Source: 39-52-133 sp041488395
Lineage (GTDB): Bacteria > Pseudomonadota > Gammaproteobacteria > Burkholderiales > Gallionellaceae
Direction: 5' to 3'
Length of the DNA stretch: 7,531 nt
Assembly: GCA_041488395.1 (NCBI GenBank)
Contig: JBGPPE010000123.1
Coordinates: forward strand, 1-7,531
A model generated the notes under the pieces. That model ran no database searches and had not been told where the DNA came from. It was given only the letters and a program-made list of their open reading frames with translations. Of the stretch, positions 1-5,042 are shown piece by piece. Made by a program: the position numbers and the translations under genes. How positions within the stretch are numbered: position 1 is the stretch's first letter; every line of letters starts with the position of its first letter.

Positions 1-15
1 CCTTATTCAACAACT

Positions 16-21
16 GAGGAG
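16..21 (+). promoter_or_regulatory. Ribosome binding site of the porin gene
   Basis: GAGGAG lies 8 nt upstream of the ATG at 30. This is strong and well spaced, as expected for an abundant outer-membrane protein, and it fixes the start. The promoter lies outside the window, because only 29 nt precede the gene. Confidence 0.8.
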
Positions 22-29
22 TTTAATAA

Positions 30-1166
30 ATGCAAAAGAAAATTATCGCTCTGGCAATCGCTGCTGCTTTCTCTGCACCTGCATTCGCTGATACGACTGT
101 ATACGGCTTGGTTGACGTTGCTGTGGCACGCGCTTCCGGCGACGGCCAGAAGAGCGACATGCAGGTTGTTTCCGGTGGCCTGGCTGGTTCTCGCCTCGGT
201 GTGAACAGCTCCGAAGATCTGGGCAACGGCATGAAGGCCCTGGTTAACCTGGAATACAGCCTGGACGTAGGTAAGTCTGACGGTATTGGCAATGCACGCC
301 AGGAAATGCTGGCTGTTGCTGGCGGTTTCGGTACCGTTGCTACTGGCTACCTGCAAACTACTGGCTATGACTTCGGCAAGAGCTTCGACCCGACAGCCGG
401 TTCTACCGTATCTCCGCTGGACAACATCACCGCTGGCGCTGGCTTCTTCATCGGTACCAACGCTGGTTTGAATCGTGCTCCTCGCGCTCTGGCCTACATC
501 TCTCCAGATATGAGCGGTCTGACTCTGGCTGTGAACTACTCCACAGACGCAACAGGTGGTTTGGGTGATCTGGGTAAGGCTGACACCGCTACTGCCCTGA
601 AGACAACAGCAATGTTGCTGTCCGCTAACTACAAGGCTGGCCCTCTGGCCGTTGGCGCAGTGTATGCAGCATTGAATGACACTACTTCCGGCGCTAACAA
701 CACATCGGAAATGGCTTTCGGTGCATCCTATGATCTGGAAATGGTAAAATTGTTCGCAACTTACCAGACTCAGAAGCTCGACAATGCTGCTGGCTCCGCC
801 AACACGGCAATGTCTCTGAGTGCTGCAGCTCCAGTAACAAGTACTGGCTCTGTGGTATTTACCTATGCTACTACTAAGCTGAACCACGCTACTGCTGCTA
901 TGGCGACATACGGCTATGCAGTAACAGCCGGTGCTGACATTTCGAATGCGGAAGCAAAAGCTAGTGGTATGACTCTGGCTTGGGTGCAAGGTCTGTCCAA
1001 AACCACTACTTTCTACGCAGCCTATTCTCGTATGAGCAATGGCTCTGACGTTAACAACTTCAGCGTAGACAAGAATGGTCTGGTAGGTGCTACTCTTGCA
1101 GCTAATACACTCGCAGCTGGTGGTAGCTCTTCCATGCTCGCTGTTGGTCTGAGCAAGAAGTTCTAA
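30..1166 (+). CDS. General outer-membrane porin (Porin_4 / OmpC-like family)
   Basis: This 378-residue protein should form a trimeric 16-strand beta-barrel that lets small hydrophilic solutes cross the outer membrane. Residues 1-20 are a clear Sec signal peptide: two lysines, a hydrophobic core, and AFA before the mature start DTTVYGLVD, the usual first strand of betaproteobacterial porins. Further family marks are SRLGVNSSEDLGNGMKA near residue 55, an R-A-P-R-A-L-A-Y-I-S-P stretch near 150, and a C-terminal phenylalanine (GLSKKF), the signal read by the BAM assembly machinery. The length is normal. The coding strand contains no in-phase TTA, CTA or TCA codon, and prefers CTG, GCT and GGT. 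This strong bias suggests high expression. It is followed by an intrinsic terminator and appears monocistronic. Substrate or ion preference cannot be read from sequence. Confidence 0.93.
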   Translation: MQKKIIALAIAAAFSAPAFADTTVYGLVDVAVARASGDGQKSDMQVVSGGLAGSRLGVNSSEDLGNGMKALVNLEYSLDVGKSDGIGNARQEMLAVAGGFGTVATGYLQTTGYDFGKSFDPTAGSTVSPLDNITAGAGFFIGTNAGLNRAPRALAYISPDMSGLTLAVNYSTDATGGLGDLGKADTATALKTTAMLLSANYKAGPLAVGAVYAALNDTTSGANNTSEMAFGASYDLEMVKLFATYQTQKLDNAAGSANTAMSLSAAAPVTSTGSVVFTYATTKLNHATAAMATYGYAVTAGADISNAEAKASGMTLAWVQGLSKTTTFYAAYSRMSNGSDVNNFSVDKNGLVGATLAANTLAAGGSSSMLAVGLSKKF

Positions 1167-1167
1167 T

Positions 1168-1202
1168 CCGGTTTTTCCGGTGTAGTAAGCCGGCTTTGCC
1201 GG
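1168..1202 (+). repeat. Two small CCGG hairpins after the porin stop
   Basis: CCGG-TTTTT-CCGG (1168-1180) and CCGGC-TTT-GCCGG (1190-1202) follow the porin stop, before the main terminator. A related GCGGCTTTGCCGG recurs at 1298-1310. They could add structure to the mRNA 3' end, but the stems are short and no T-run follows. Confidence 0.35.
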
Positions 1203-1210
1203 TGAAAACG

Positions 1211-1241
1211 AAACGGCCACCTACGGGTGGCCGTTTTTTTT
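1211..1241 (+). terminator. Intrinsic terminator of the porin gene
   Basis: A perfect GC-rich stem, AACGGCCACC (1212-1221) paired with GGTGGCCGTT (1226-1235), has a TACG tetraloop and runs into eight T residues (1234-1241). This is a textbook Rho-independent terminator 45 nt after the porin stop, so the porin transcript should end here. Confidence 0.93.
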
Positions 1242-1330
1242 GCGTACGATTTTTGAATGAAAGTGTTGCAGGATCAGGGCAGGTGTAAGCAATTGGTGCG
1301 GCTTTGCCGGAATTCTGGCAGAAAAACGGC

Positions 1331-1336
1331 TACAAT
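1331..1336 (+). promoter_or_regulatory. Possible -10 element for the SUMF1-like gene
   Basis: TACAAT (1331-1336) is one base from the TATAAT consensus and lies between the porin terminator and the next gene. No good -35 is found 16-18 nt upstream; TTGCCG at 1304 gives a 21-nt gap. If used, transcription would begin near 1343, leaving a leader of about 39 nt before the TTG start proposed at 1382. Confidence 0.35.
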
Positions 1337-1365
1337 TAGCCCTTGATTAGGGCGATGAGACCAAC

Positions 1366-1373
1366 AGGAAGGG
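1366..1373 (+). promoter_or_regulatory. Ribosome binding site that decides the TTG start
   Basis: AGGAAGGG lies 8 nt before the TTG at 1382. The in-frame alternatives are TTG at 1343, with no site, and ATG at 1355, with only a weak AGGG three bases away. Starting at 1382 also yields a compact signal peptide, so this site supports TTG as the real start. Confidence 0.6.
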
Positions 1374-1381
1374 ATTGCATT

Positions 1382-2485
1382 TTGGCTAATATCAACAGGT
1401 GTTTGGCAGTTGTATTTTTCTTGATTAGTGCGCCGGCCTTTGCCGATGACGTTGCTGATCCATTCCAGCAGGTGGTGACCCAGTATCGGGCCGCGAATCC
1501 CAAGCCGGTGATGCCGGAAGCGGCGCGCAAGTTCAAGGTGCAGGCCGAGTTTGCAGTGCAGGAAAAACGCCTCGACCAGGCGGTCGAGCTGTATGGCAAG
1601 GCGCTGGATATCGTGCCGTGGTGGCCGGAAGGGCATTACAACTTGGCGCTGGTGCTGGGCGAGAAGAAAAAATATCTGGACGCGATGCGTGAAATGAAGC
1701 GCTATCTGCTGCTGGCGCCTGAAGCGCCCGAAGCACGCGCTGCACAGGACAAGATTTACCAGTGGGAAAGTGTAGTTGGCCCCGTGGCCGGCAAGACGAT
1801 CAAGGATTGTCCTGAGTGCCCGGAGATGGTGGAGATACCGGAAGGCAGCTTTGCCATGGGCTCGAATCATGGCGAACCGGACGAGCAGCCGCTGCATAAC
1901 GTGACCATCACCAAACCTTTTGCTATCGGCAAGACCGAGGTGACCCAGGCGCAGTGGCGTGCAGTGATGGGCAAAGACCCGAGCTACTTCACGGACTGCG
2001 GCGATAACTGCCCGGTGGAGCAGGTCAGCTGGGATGATGCGCAGGCCTTTGTCCAGAAGCTTAATGCCAGGACTGGCAAGCAGTACCGATTGCCTACTGA
2101 GGCTGAGTGGGAATATGCCTGCCGTGCCGGCGACCAGCAGGAATATTGCGGCAGCGACAATGCGGACCAGGTGTCGTGGAATGGTTACAACAGCGGCAGC
2201 TTCTTTTTCAAGACGCCGCATCCAGTGGCTACCAAGCAGCCTAATGCCTTTGGCCTGTATGACATGAGCGGCAACGTGTGGGAATGGGTGGAAGACACTT
2301 ATCACGACAACTACAACGGTGCTCCGGCCGATGGGAGTGCGTGGGTGGGGAGCTCGCTGCATGTGCTGCGTGGTGGTTCATGGGGGTACGATCAGCCGTT
2401 CAGCCGTGCGGCTGCGCGCTCCAAATTTGCCGCCAATTACCGCTATTACAGCTACGGTTTTCGTCTGGTGCGCACGTTGCCGTAG
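1382..2485 (+). CDS. Secreted TPR plus SUMF1 (formylglycine-generating-enzyme-like) protein
   Basis: Starting at TTG 1382 this is a 367-residue exported protein. Residues 1-21 form a signal peptide ending AFA before DDVADP. Residues ~47-113 resemble two TPR repeats (AVELYGKALDIVPWWPEGHYNLAL, AMREMKRYLLLAPEAPEA), usually protein-binding. Residues ~148-364 are an FGE/SUMF1 fold: EIPEGSFAMGS, KTEVTQAQWRAVMG, RLPTEAEWEYACRAG (236-250), GLYDMSGNVWEW (291-302), VLRGGSW (328-334) and GFRLVR (359-364). The two copper-binding cysteines of true FGEs, expected 3 and 8 residues after RGGS, are Tyr336 and Ser341 here, so sulfatase activation is unlikely. The family also includes enzymes such as EgtB and PvdO and proteins of unknown role. 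A CPEC motif sits just before the domain. No sulfatase gene is in the window. An upstream start at 1343 or 1355 would lengthen it by 13 or 9 residues. The substrate is unknown. Confidence 0.85.
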   Translation: MANINRCLAVVFFLISAPAFADDVADPFQQVVTQYRAANPKPVMPEAARKFKVQAEFAVQEKRLDQAVELYGKALDIVPWWPEGHYNLALVLGEKKKYLDAMREMKRYLLLAPEAPEARAAQDKIYQWESVVGPVAGKTIKDCPECPEMVEIPEGSFAMGSNHGEPDEQPLHNVTITKPFAIGKTEVTQAQWRAVMGKDPSYFTDCGDNCPVEQVSWDDAQAFVQKLNARTGKQYRLPTEAEWEYACRAGDQQEYCGSDNADQVSWNGYNSGSFFFKTPHPVATKQPNAFGLYDMSGNVWEWVEDTYHDNYNGAPADGSAWVGSSLHVLRGGSWGYDQPFSRAAARSKFAANYRYYSYGFRLVRTLP

Positions 2486-2510
2486 CTTTGTTGCAGGGTA
2501 ATCATGGTTA

Positions 2511-2542
2511 AAACAGGCATCTTTGGGGTGCCTGTTTTTTTT
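2511..2542 (+). terminator. Intrinsic terminator of the SUMF1-like gene
   Basis: AAACAGGCA (2511-2519) pairs perfectly with TGCCTGTTT (2529-2537) around a 9-nt loop, and the right arm merges into eight T residues (2535-2542). It lies 25 nt after the stop, so the following toxin-antitoxin genes need their own promoter. Confidence 0.9.
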
Positions 2543-2588
2543 GCTCAGGCTTGGCGCTGAAAGTGGGATATGACGGGGCTTATTGTGC

Positions 2589-2617
2589 TTGACGATGTTG
2601 CTTAGCCAGACTAGACT
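2589..2617 (+). promoter_or_regulatory. Sigma70-type promoter of vapBC
   Basis: TTGACG (2589-2594) and TAGACT (2612-2617) are separated by 17 nt. The -35 is one base from consensus and the -10 is moderate. Predicted transcription starts near 2624, about 17 nt before the antitoxin ATG. The preceding terminator makes an independent promoter here necessary. Confidence 0.7.
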
Positions 2618-2620
2618 AAG
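2601..2620 (+). promoter_or_regulatory. Candidate VapB operator overlapping the -10
   Basis: CTTAG (2601-2605) and CTAAG (2616-2620) form an inverted repeat around the -10. Inside it AGACT is directly repeated (2608-2612 and 2613-2617). Antitoxins of the Phd/VapB type commonly repress their own operon from such sites. The arms are only 5 bp, so chance is possible. Confidence 0.4.
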
Positions 2621-2640
2621 TTCGTTATTCAGGAGGCTCT

Positions 2641-2889
2641 ATGCATACAGTCAACATGTTGGAAGCGAAATCAAGCTTGTCTCGTCTGGTGGAAGTAATT
2701 GAGCAGGGTGGAGAGCGTGAAATAATTATCGCCCGAAATGGACGACCTGCGGCGAAACTGGTGCCCATGGATACGGCAATGCCAGGGCAGCGAATTGGTG
2801 TCGCAAAAGGTGCGTTCGATGTGCCAGACAATATCGACACAAGTAATGATGAAGTAGCCAGATTGTTTTTTGCAGGAGCGGGCCGTTGA
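2641..2889 (+). CDS. vapB: Antitoxin VapB, Phd/YefM family
   Basis: This 82-residue antitoxin should neutralise the PIN-domain toxin encoded next to it and repress the shared promoter. Residues ~1-45 carry the Phd/YefM DNA-binding and dimerisation pattern: MLEAKSSLSRLVEVIEQG, then EIIIARNGRPAAKLVPM, which matches the family's rnGrpvA.L block. The C-terminal part (VAKGAFDVPDNIDTSNDE...) is the usual flexible toxin-binding tail. AGGAGG (2631-2636) sits 4 nt before the ATG. The stop codon overlaps the toxin start (TTGA, 2886-2889), so the two are translationally coupled, normal for such modules. Codon use is more A/T-rich than in coq7 downstream, which fits later acquisition. Which toxin subfamily it pairs with is inferred from the neighbour. 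Confidence 0.9.
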   Translation: MHTVNMLEAKSSLSRLVEVIEQGGEREIIIARNGRPAAKLVPMDTAMPGQRIGVAKGAFDVPDNIDTSNDEVARLFFAGAGR

Positions 2890-3272
2890 ATCTCCTTCTG
2901 GATACGCATGTGGCTTTGTGGGCGATTACGGACAACCCCAGCCTTTCGGCCAAGGCGCGTGAACTCATTCTGGCTCCGCGTAGTACTGTATGGGTTAGCT
3001 CGGTCTGCATATGGGAAATTGCTATCAAGCATAGCCTGGGGCGAGGTGAAATGCCTGTTTCCGGCCAGGCAGCTCTGCGCTATTTTCGTGAGGCTGGGTA
3101 TCGCTTGCTTGCCATTGAGCCAGAGCATGCGGCTGCCGTTGAAGGGTTGCCTGACCACCACCAGGACCCATTCGATCGGTTGCTGGTGGCTCAGGCAATG
3201 GTCGAGCCGATGCGATTAATGACTCACGATATGACAGTGGTTCGCTACAGCGACACGATTATCTTCGTTTGA
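2886..3272 (+). CDS. vapC: Toxin VapC, PIN-domain ribonuclease
   Basis: A 128-residue PIN-domain protein, the usual VapC length. PIN toxins are Mg2+-dependent endoribonucleases that cut tRNA, rRNA or mRNA and stop growth when the antitoxin is lost. The acidic residues expected in the active site are present: Asp6 in LLLDTH, Glu44 in WEIAIK, Asp94/Asp97 in HHQDPFDRLLVAQA, and Asp115 in LMTHDM, so the enzyme looks intact. The start is TTG at 2886 with AGGAG (2874-2878) 7 nt upstream. It overlaps the vapB stop by 4 nt, which favours coupled translation with less toxin than antitoxin. No terminator follows; coq7 begins 26 nt later on the same strand. The RNA target cannot be predicted. Confidence 0.92.
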   Translation: MNLLLDTHVALWAITDNPSLSAKARELILAPRSTVWVSSVCIWEIAIKHSLGRGEMPVSGQAALRYFREAGYRLLAIEPEHAAAVEGLPDHHQDPFDRLLVAQAMVEPMRLMTHDMTVVRYSDTIIFV

Positions 3273-3298
3273 CCAAAAAGTATTGAAAGGATGGAAAC

Positions 3299-3925
3299 AT
3301 GCTGAACATGGATAGTTTGATCATCGAATTCGACAAGGGGCTGCGCACCCTGTTTAGCCAGGCGCACAGTGCGCGCCCTTACCCTGATACCGGCCTGGCG
3401 GAGGCCAGCCTGAGTGAGGGCGAGAAGCAGCATGCAGCGGCGCTGATGCGCGTTAACCACAGCGGCGAGATCTGTGCACAGGCTTTGTATCAGGGCCAGG
3501 CACTGACCGCGCGCGACCCGCTGGTGCAGCACGAGCTGGAGCAGGCAGCGCAGGAGGAGACCGAGCACCTGGCCTGGACCGCAAAGCGCGTGCACGAGCT
3601 GGGCAGCTACCTGAGCCTGCTTAACCCGGTGTGGTACACCAGCTCGCTGGCTATCGGTGCTTGTGCCGGGCTGCTGGGAGATAAATGGAATCTGGGCTTC
3701 CTGGCCGAGACCGAGCGCCAGGTGGGGGCGCACCTGCAAAGCCATCTGGCCACCCTGCCGCAGCAGGACGAGAAGAGCCGTGCCGTGGTGCAGCAGATGT
3801 ACGTGGACGAGGTGCAGCACTCCGAGATGGCGGTGAGGCTGGGCGGCGTTGAGCTGCCACTGCCGGTGAAGCTGGCGATGCGGGTGAGCGGCAAGGTGAT
3901 GACGCGTACTGCGTACTGGGTTTAA
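3299..3925 (+). CDS. coq7: Coq7, demethoxyubiquinone hydroxylase (di-iron)
   Basis: Coq7 adds the C6 hydroxyl late in ubiquinone synthesis, converting 2-polyprenyl-3-methyl-6-methoxy-1,4-benzoquinol using O2, at the inner membrane. The 208-residue length is normal for bacterial members. The ferritin-like di-iron ligands are all visible: Glu57 (NHSGE), Glu87 and His90 (EETEH), Glu139 (AETER), and Glu171 and His174 (DEVQH). Hydrophobic stretches near 104-126 (LSLLNPVWYTSSLAIGACAGLLG) match the membrane-binding part. The start is ATG 3299 with a modest AAGGA region upstream; ATG 3308 is a possible alternative. It lies 26 nt after vapC with no obvious promoter or terminator between, so it may be read from the vapBC promoter or from a promoter hidden in vapC. 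It is more GC-rich than vapBC. A hairpin repeat begins 9 nt after its stop. Confidence 0.95.
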   Translation: MLNMDSLIIEFDKGLRTLFSQAHSARPYPDTGLAEASLSEGEKQHAAALMRVNHSGEICAQALYQGQALTARDPLVQHELEQAAQEETEHLAWTAKRVHELGSYLSLLNPVWYTSSLAIGACAGLLGDKWNLGFLAETERQVGAHLQSHLATLPQQDEKSRAVVQQMYVDEVQHSEMAVRLGGVELPLPVKLAMRVSGKVMTRTAYWV

Positions 3926-3934
3926 CGCCTCACC

Positions 3935-3961
3935 GTCATTCCCGCGCAGGCGGGAATCCAG
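3935..3961 (+). repeat. Hairpin repeat copy 1 (dRS3-like), forward
   Basis: The 27-bp unit has arms ATTCCCGC (3938-3945) and GCGGGAAT (3950-3957) around GCAG, preceded by GTC and followed by CCAG. It matches the ATTCCC...GGGAAT pattern of Neisseria dRS3-type intergenic repeats. It starts 9 nt after the coq7 stop and is the left partner of the split copy at 4034-4121. No T-run follows, so it is not a classic terminator. Confidence 0.85.
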
Positions 3962-3974
3962 CAAATCAAATGTC

Positions 3975-4020
3975 CCGCGAAGCGGACAATTTCACAACTT
4001 GGCGCTTGTCCACTTCGCGG
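3975..4020 (+). repeat. Long inverted repeat between hairpin copies 1 and 2
   Basis: CCGCGAAGCGGACAA (3975-3989) and TTGTCCACTTCGCGG (4006-4020) are reverse complements in 14 of 15 positions, with a 16-nt loop. The left arm can alternatively fold on itself (TGTCC/GGACA, 3971-3988). The sequence is unrelated to the flanking 27-bp unit, so this is a second element nested between its two copies. Confidence 0.75.
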
Positions 4021-4033
4021 AATTCTCTAATAA

Positions 4034-4121
4034 CTGGATTCCTCGCCTGATAAAACTACTAGCCATTCGACTAAGCTGGCAAACAACGCCAGCCAAGTCG
4101 CTGGTTATGCGCGGGAATGAC
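4034..4121 (-). repeat. Hairpin repeat copy 2, split by a 58-nt insert
   Basis: The left part (4034-4049, CTGGATTCCTCGCCTG) and right part (4108-4121, TGCGCGGGAATGAC) together rebuild the reverse complement of copy 1, apart from one extra T. Between them is a foreign 58-nt segment, and TG is present on both sides of it. Copy 2 is inverted relative to copy 1, so the two bracket 3962-4033. Confidence 0.7.
4050..4107. repeat. 58-nt hairpin-forming insert inside repeat copy 2
   Basis: The insert folds as one imperfect hairpin: AGCCA/TGGTT (4061-4065 with 4102-4106, one G-T pair), CGACT/AGTCG (4068-4072 with 4096-4100) and GCTGGC/GCCAGC (4075-4080 with 4088-4093), with a 7-nt loop. It resembles a tiny non-autonomous palindromic element, but I do not recognise its family. 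It has no coding capacity. Confidence 0.55.
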
Positions 4122-4162
4122 AGGTATGGCGGGGGCGAAGTAGAGCGAGTGTGACGGAGCGG

Positions 4163-4447
4163 TTAAATAATCTCGCCCCATAAATCACGCCAGTCTGGGT
4201 TGGTTGACTCTATCAACCGGATTTTCCAGGCACGATTCCATTTCTTGATTTGTTTTTCCCGTGTGATCGCCGCGGTCATGTCGGCGTGCAACTCGTAATA
4301 CACCAAAATATGCACACCATAGCGTTTGGTGAATCCCGCTACAAAATCACTTTTATGTTCCCAAGTGCGTTGCACCAACCCCCTGGTTACGCCGGTATAT
4401 AGCGTGCCGTTGCGTTGGCTGGCCAGAATATAGACGGCGGGTTGCAT
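4163..4447 (-). CDS. Small GIY-YIG nuclease-domain protein (COG2827/YhbQ-like)
   Basis: This 94-residue protein is almost entirely one GIY-YIG domain, the single-strand-nicking fold of UvrC and some homing endonucleases. Visible elements are AVYILAS (Tyr6), LYTGVT (Tyr17), Arg27 and His31 in LVQRTWEHK, and Glu64 in the TREKQIKKW helix that supplies the metal ligand. It ends with the family's NPDWRDLW tail. Length and motifs suggest an intact gene. The cellular role of these small proteins is poorly defined; repair or mobile-DNA links have been proposed. The start is ATG at 4447 with no convincing ribosome binding site. It converges on coq7 and has dRS3-like hairpin repeats on both sides (3935-4121 and 4484-4550), which suggests it moved together with, or is targeted to, these repeats (inference). 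Confidence 0.88.
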   Translation of the reverse strand: MQPAVYILASQRNGTLYTGVTRGLVQRTWEHKSDFVAGFTKRYGVHILVYYELHADMTAAITREKQIKKWNRAWKIRLIESTNPDWRDLWGEII

Positions 4448-4483
4448 GGATAGAGGGCTATAGATTATCGCCTGAATTTATTT

Positions 4484-4510
4484 GTCGTTCCCGCGAAGGC
4501 GGGAACCCAG
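4484..4510 (+). repeat. Hairpin repeat copy 3, forward
   Basis: Arms are GTTCCCGC (4487-4494) and GCGGGAAC (4499-4506) around GAAG, then CCAG. Compared with copy 1 the outermost pair has changed from A-T to G-C on both sides, so the stem stays perfect. It lies 36 nt upstream of the GIY-YIG start and pairs with copy 4 across 13 nt. Confidence 0.85.
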
Positions 4511-4523
4511 TTAAATAAAAGCG

Positions 4524-4550
4524 CTGGATCCCCGCCTTCGCGGGGATGAC
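4524..4550 (-). repeat. Hairpin repeat copy 4, reverse
   Basis: CTGG precedes arms ATCCCCGC (4528-4535) and GCGGGGAT (4540-4547) around CTTC, ending in GAC. It is the inverted partner of copy 3. It carries its own paired change (T-A to C-G at the third position of the stem), again keeping perfect pairing. It lies 18 nt past the 3' end of the - strand OsmC gene. Confidence 0.85.
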
Positions 4551-4568
4551 AGGGTGGGGGTGTGTAAG

Positions 4569-4985
4569 TTACTCCTGCACCACCTCAAAATCATGCGTCA
4601 TCGCTGCAGTGGCGCCCAGCATGATGGAGGCTGAGCAGTATTTCTCCGCAGACAGCTTGATGGCTTTTTCCACCACCTCGGGTTTGATGTCCTTGCCCTT
4701 GACGACAAAGTGCATGTGGATTTTGGTGAACACTTTGGGCTCTGTATCGGCGCGTTCCGCATCTATCTCCACATAGCAATCCGATACCGCCTGGCGGCTC
4801 TTCTTCAGGATGGTGATGACATCGAAGCTGGTGCAACCGCCTGCGCCGAGCAGGAGCATTTCCATCGGGCGCGGTCCGAGGTTGCGGCCGCCGGCTGCGG
4901 GTGCGCCGTCCATCAACACGGCATGGCCGCTTTCGCTTTCACCCAGAAAGGCTACCTGCTCTACCCATTTGACGCGTGCTTTCAT
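4569..4985 (-). CDS. yhfA: OsmC-family protein, YhfA-like
   Basis: OsmC/Ohr proteins are cytoplasmic thiol-dependent hydroperoxide reductases. This 138-residue member opens MKARVKWVEQVAFLGESESGH and reads PMEMLLLGAGGCTSFDV and AEKYCSASIML, closely resembling E. coli YhfA as I remember it. The two redox cysteines are Cys51 (GGCTS) and Cys117 (KYCSAS), and Glu42 in PMEM corresponds to the conserved active-site glutamate. Length is normal. Peroxidase activity is assumed from the family; the YhfA branch is less studied than OsmC and Ohr. The start is ATG 4985 with AAAGG about 10 nt upstream. It lies 77 nt after the ElyC-like gene on the same strand, with a hairpin repeat (5018-5042) in the gap, so co-transcription is possible but not certain. 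Confidence 0.92.
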   Translation of the reverse strand: MKARVKWVEQVAFLGESESGHAVLMDGAPAAGGRNLGPRPMEMLLLGAGGCTSFDVITILKKSRQAVSDCYVEIDAERADTEPKVFTKIHMHFVVKGKDIKPEVVEKAIKLSAEKYCSASIMLGATAAMTHDFEVVQE

Positions 4986-5017
4986 GTTGTTGTTACCTTT
5001 CTTGATTTCACATTAAT

Positions 5018-5042
5018 GTCATTTCCGCGAAGGCGGGAATGA
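5018..5042 (+). repeat. Hairpin repeat copy 5, single and diverged
   Basis: TCATTTCCGC (5019-5028) and GCGGGAATGA (5033-5042) surround GAAG, with one T-G mismatch in an otherwise 10-bp stem. Past the right arm the usual CCAG is replaced by ATGATG-like sequence, and no inverted partner is present. It lies 20 nt past the 3' end of the - strand ElyC-like gene and upstream of the OsmC gene. Confidence 0.75.

Noticed and set aside
3..1220. 405-residue open frame antisense to the porin
   Set aside because: It is in the same codon phase as the porin and exists because the porin uses no TTA, CTA or TCA codons. Its product is a Ser/Cys/Gln-rich sequence with no recognisable domain, and it crosses the porin terminator.
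1274..2362. 362-residue open frame antisense to the SUMF1-like gene
   Set aside because: The sense frame has a full set of SUMF1 motifs; the antisense product is a His/Arg-rich shadow that spans the intergenic region and lacks a plausible start site.
2504..2560. Short peptide frame starting ATGGTTAAAACAGGC
   Set aside because: The frame consists of the terminator hairpin and its T-run and has no ribosome binding site.
3245..3964. 239-residue open frame antisense to coq7
   Set aside because: Its first residues (LDSRLRGNDG) are a translation of the hairpin repeat, a familiar source of spurious protein calls. The rest is a shadow of coq7.
4034..4121. Integron attC site
   Set aside because: The block is palindromic, but it lacks the R-box core sites (GTTRRRY and RYYYAAC) at its ends, and no integrase is present.
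4132..4179. GGGGCGA/TCGCCCC inverted repeat at the end of the GIY-YIG gene as a terminator
   Set aside because: The arms are 7 bp with a 34-nt loop, overlap the coding end and have no following T-run, so it may be chance.
4710..5042. 110-residue + strand frame over the OsmC gene
   Set aside because: It is a shadow of the OsmC gene, and its tail SFPRRRE is again translated hairpin repeat.
3935..5042. CRISPR array
   Set aside because: The copies are in opposite orientations, irregularly spaced and sit between genes; there are no uniform spacers and no cas genes.
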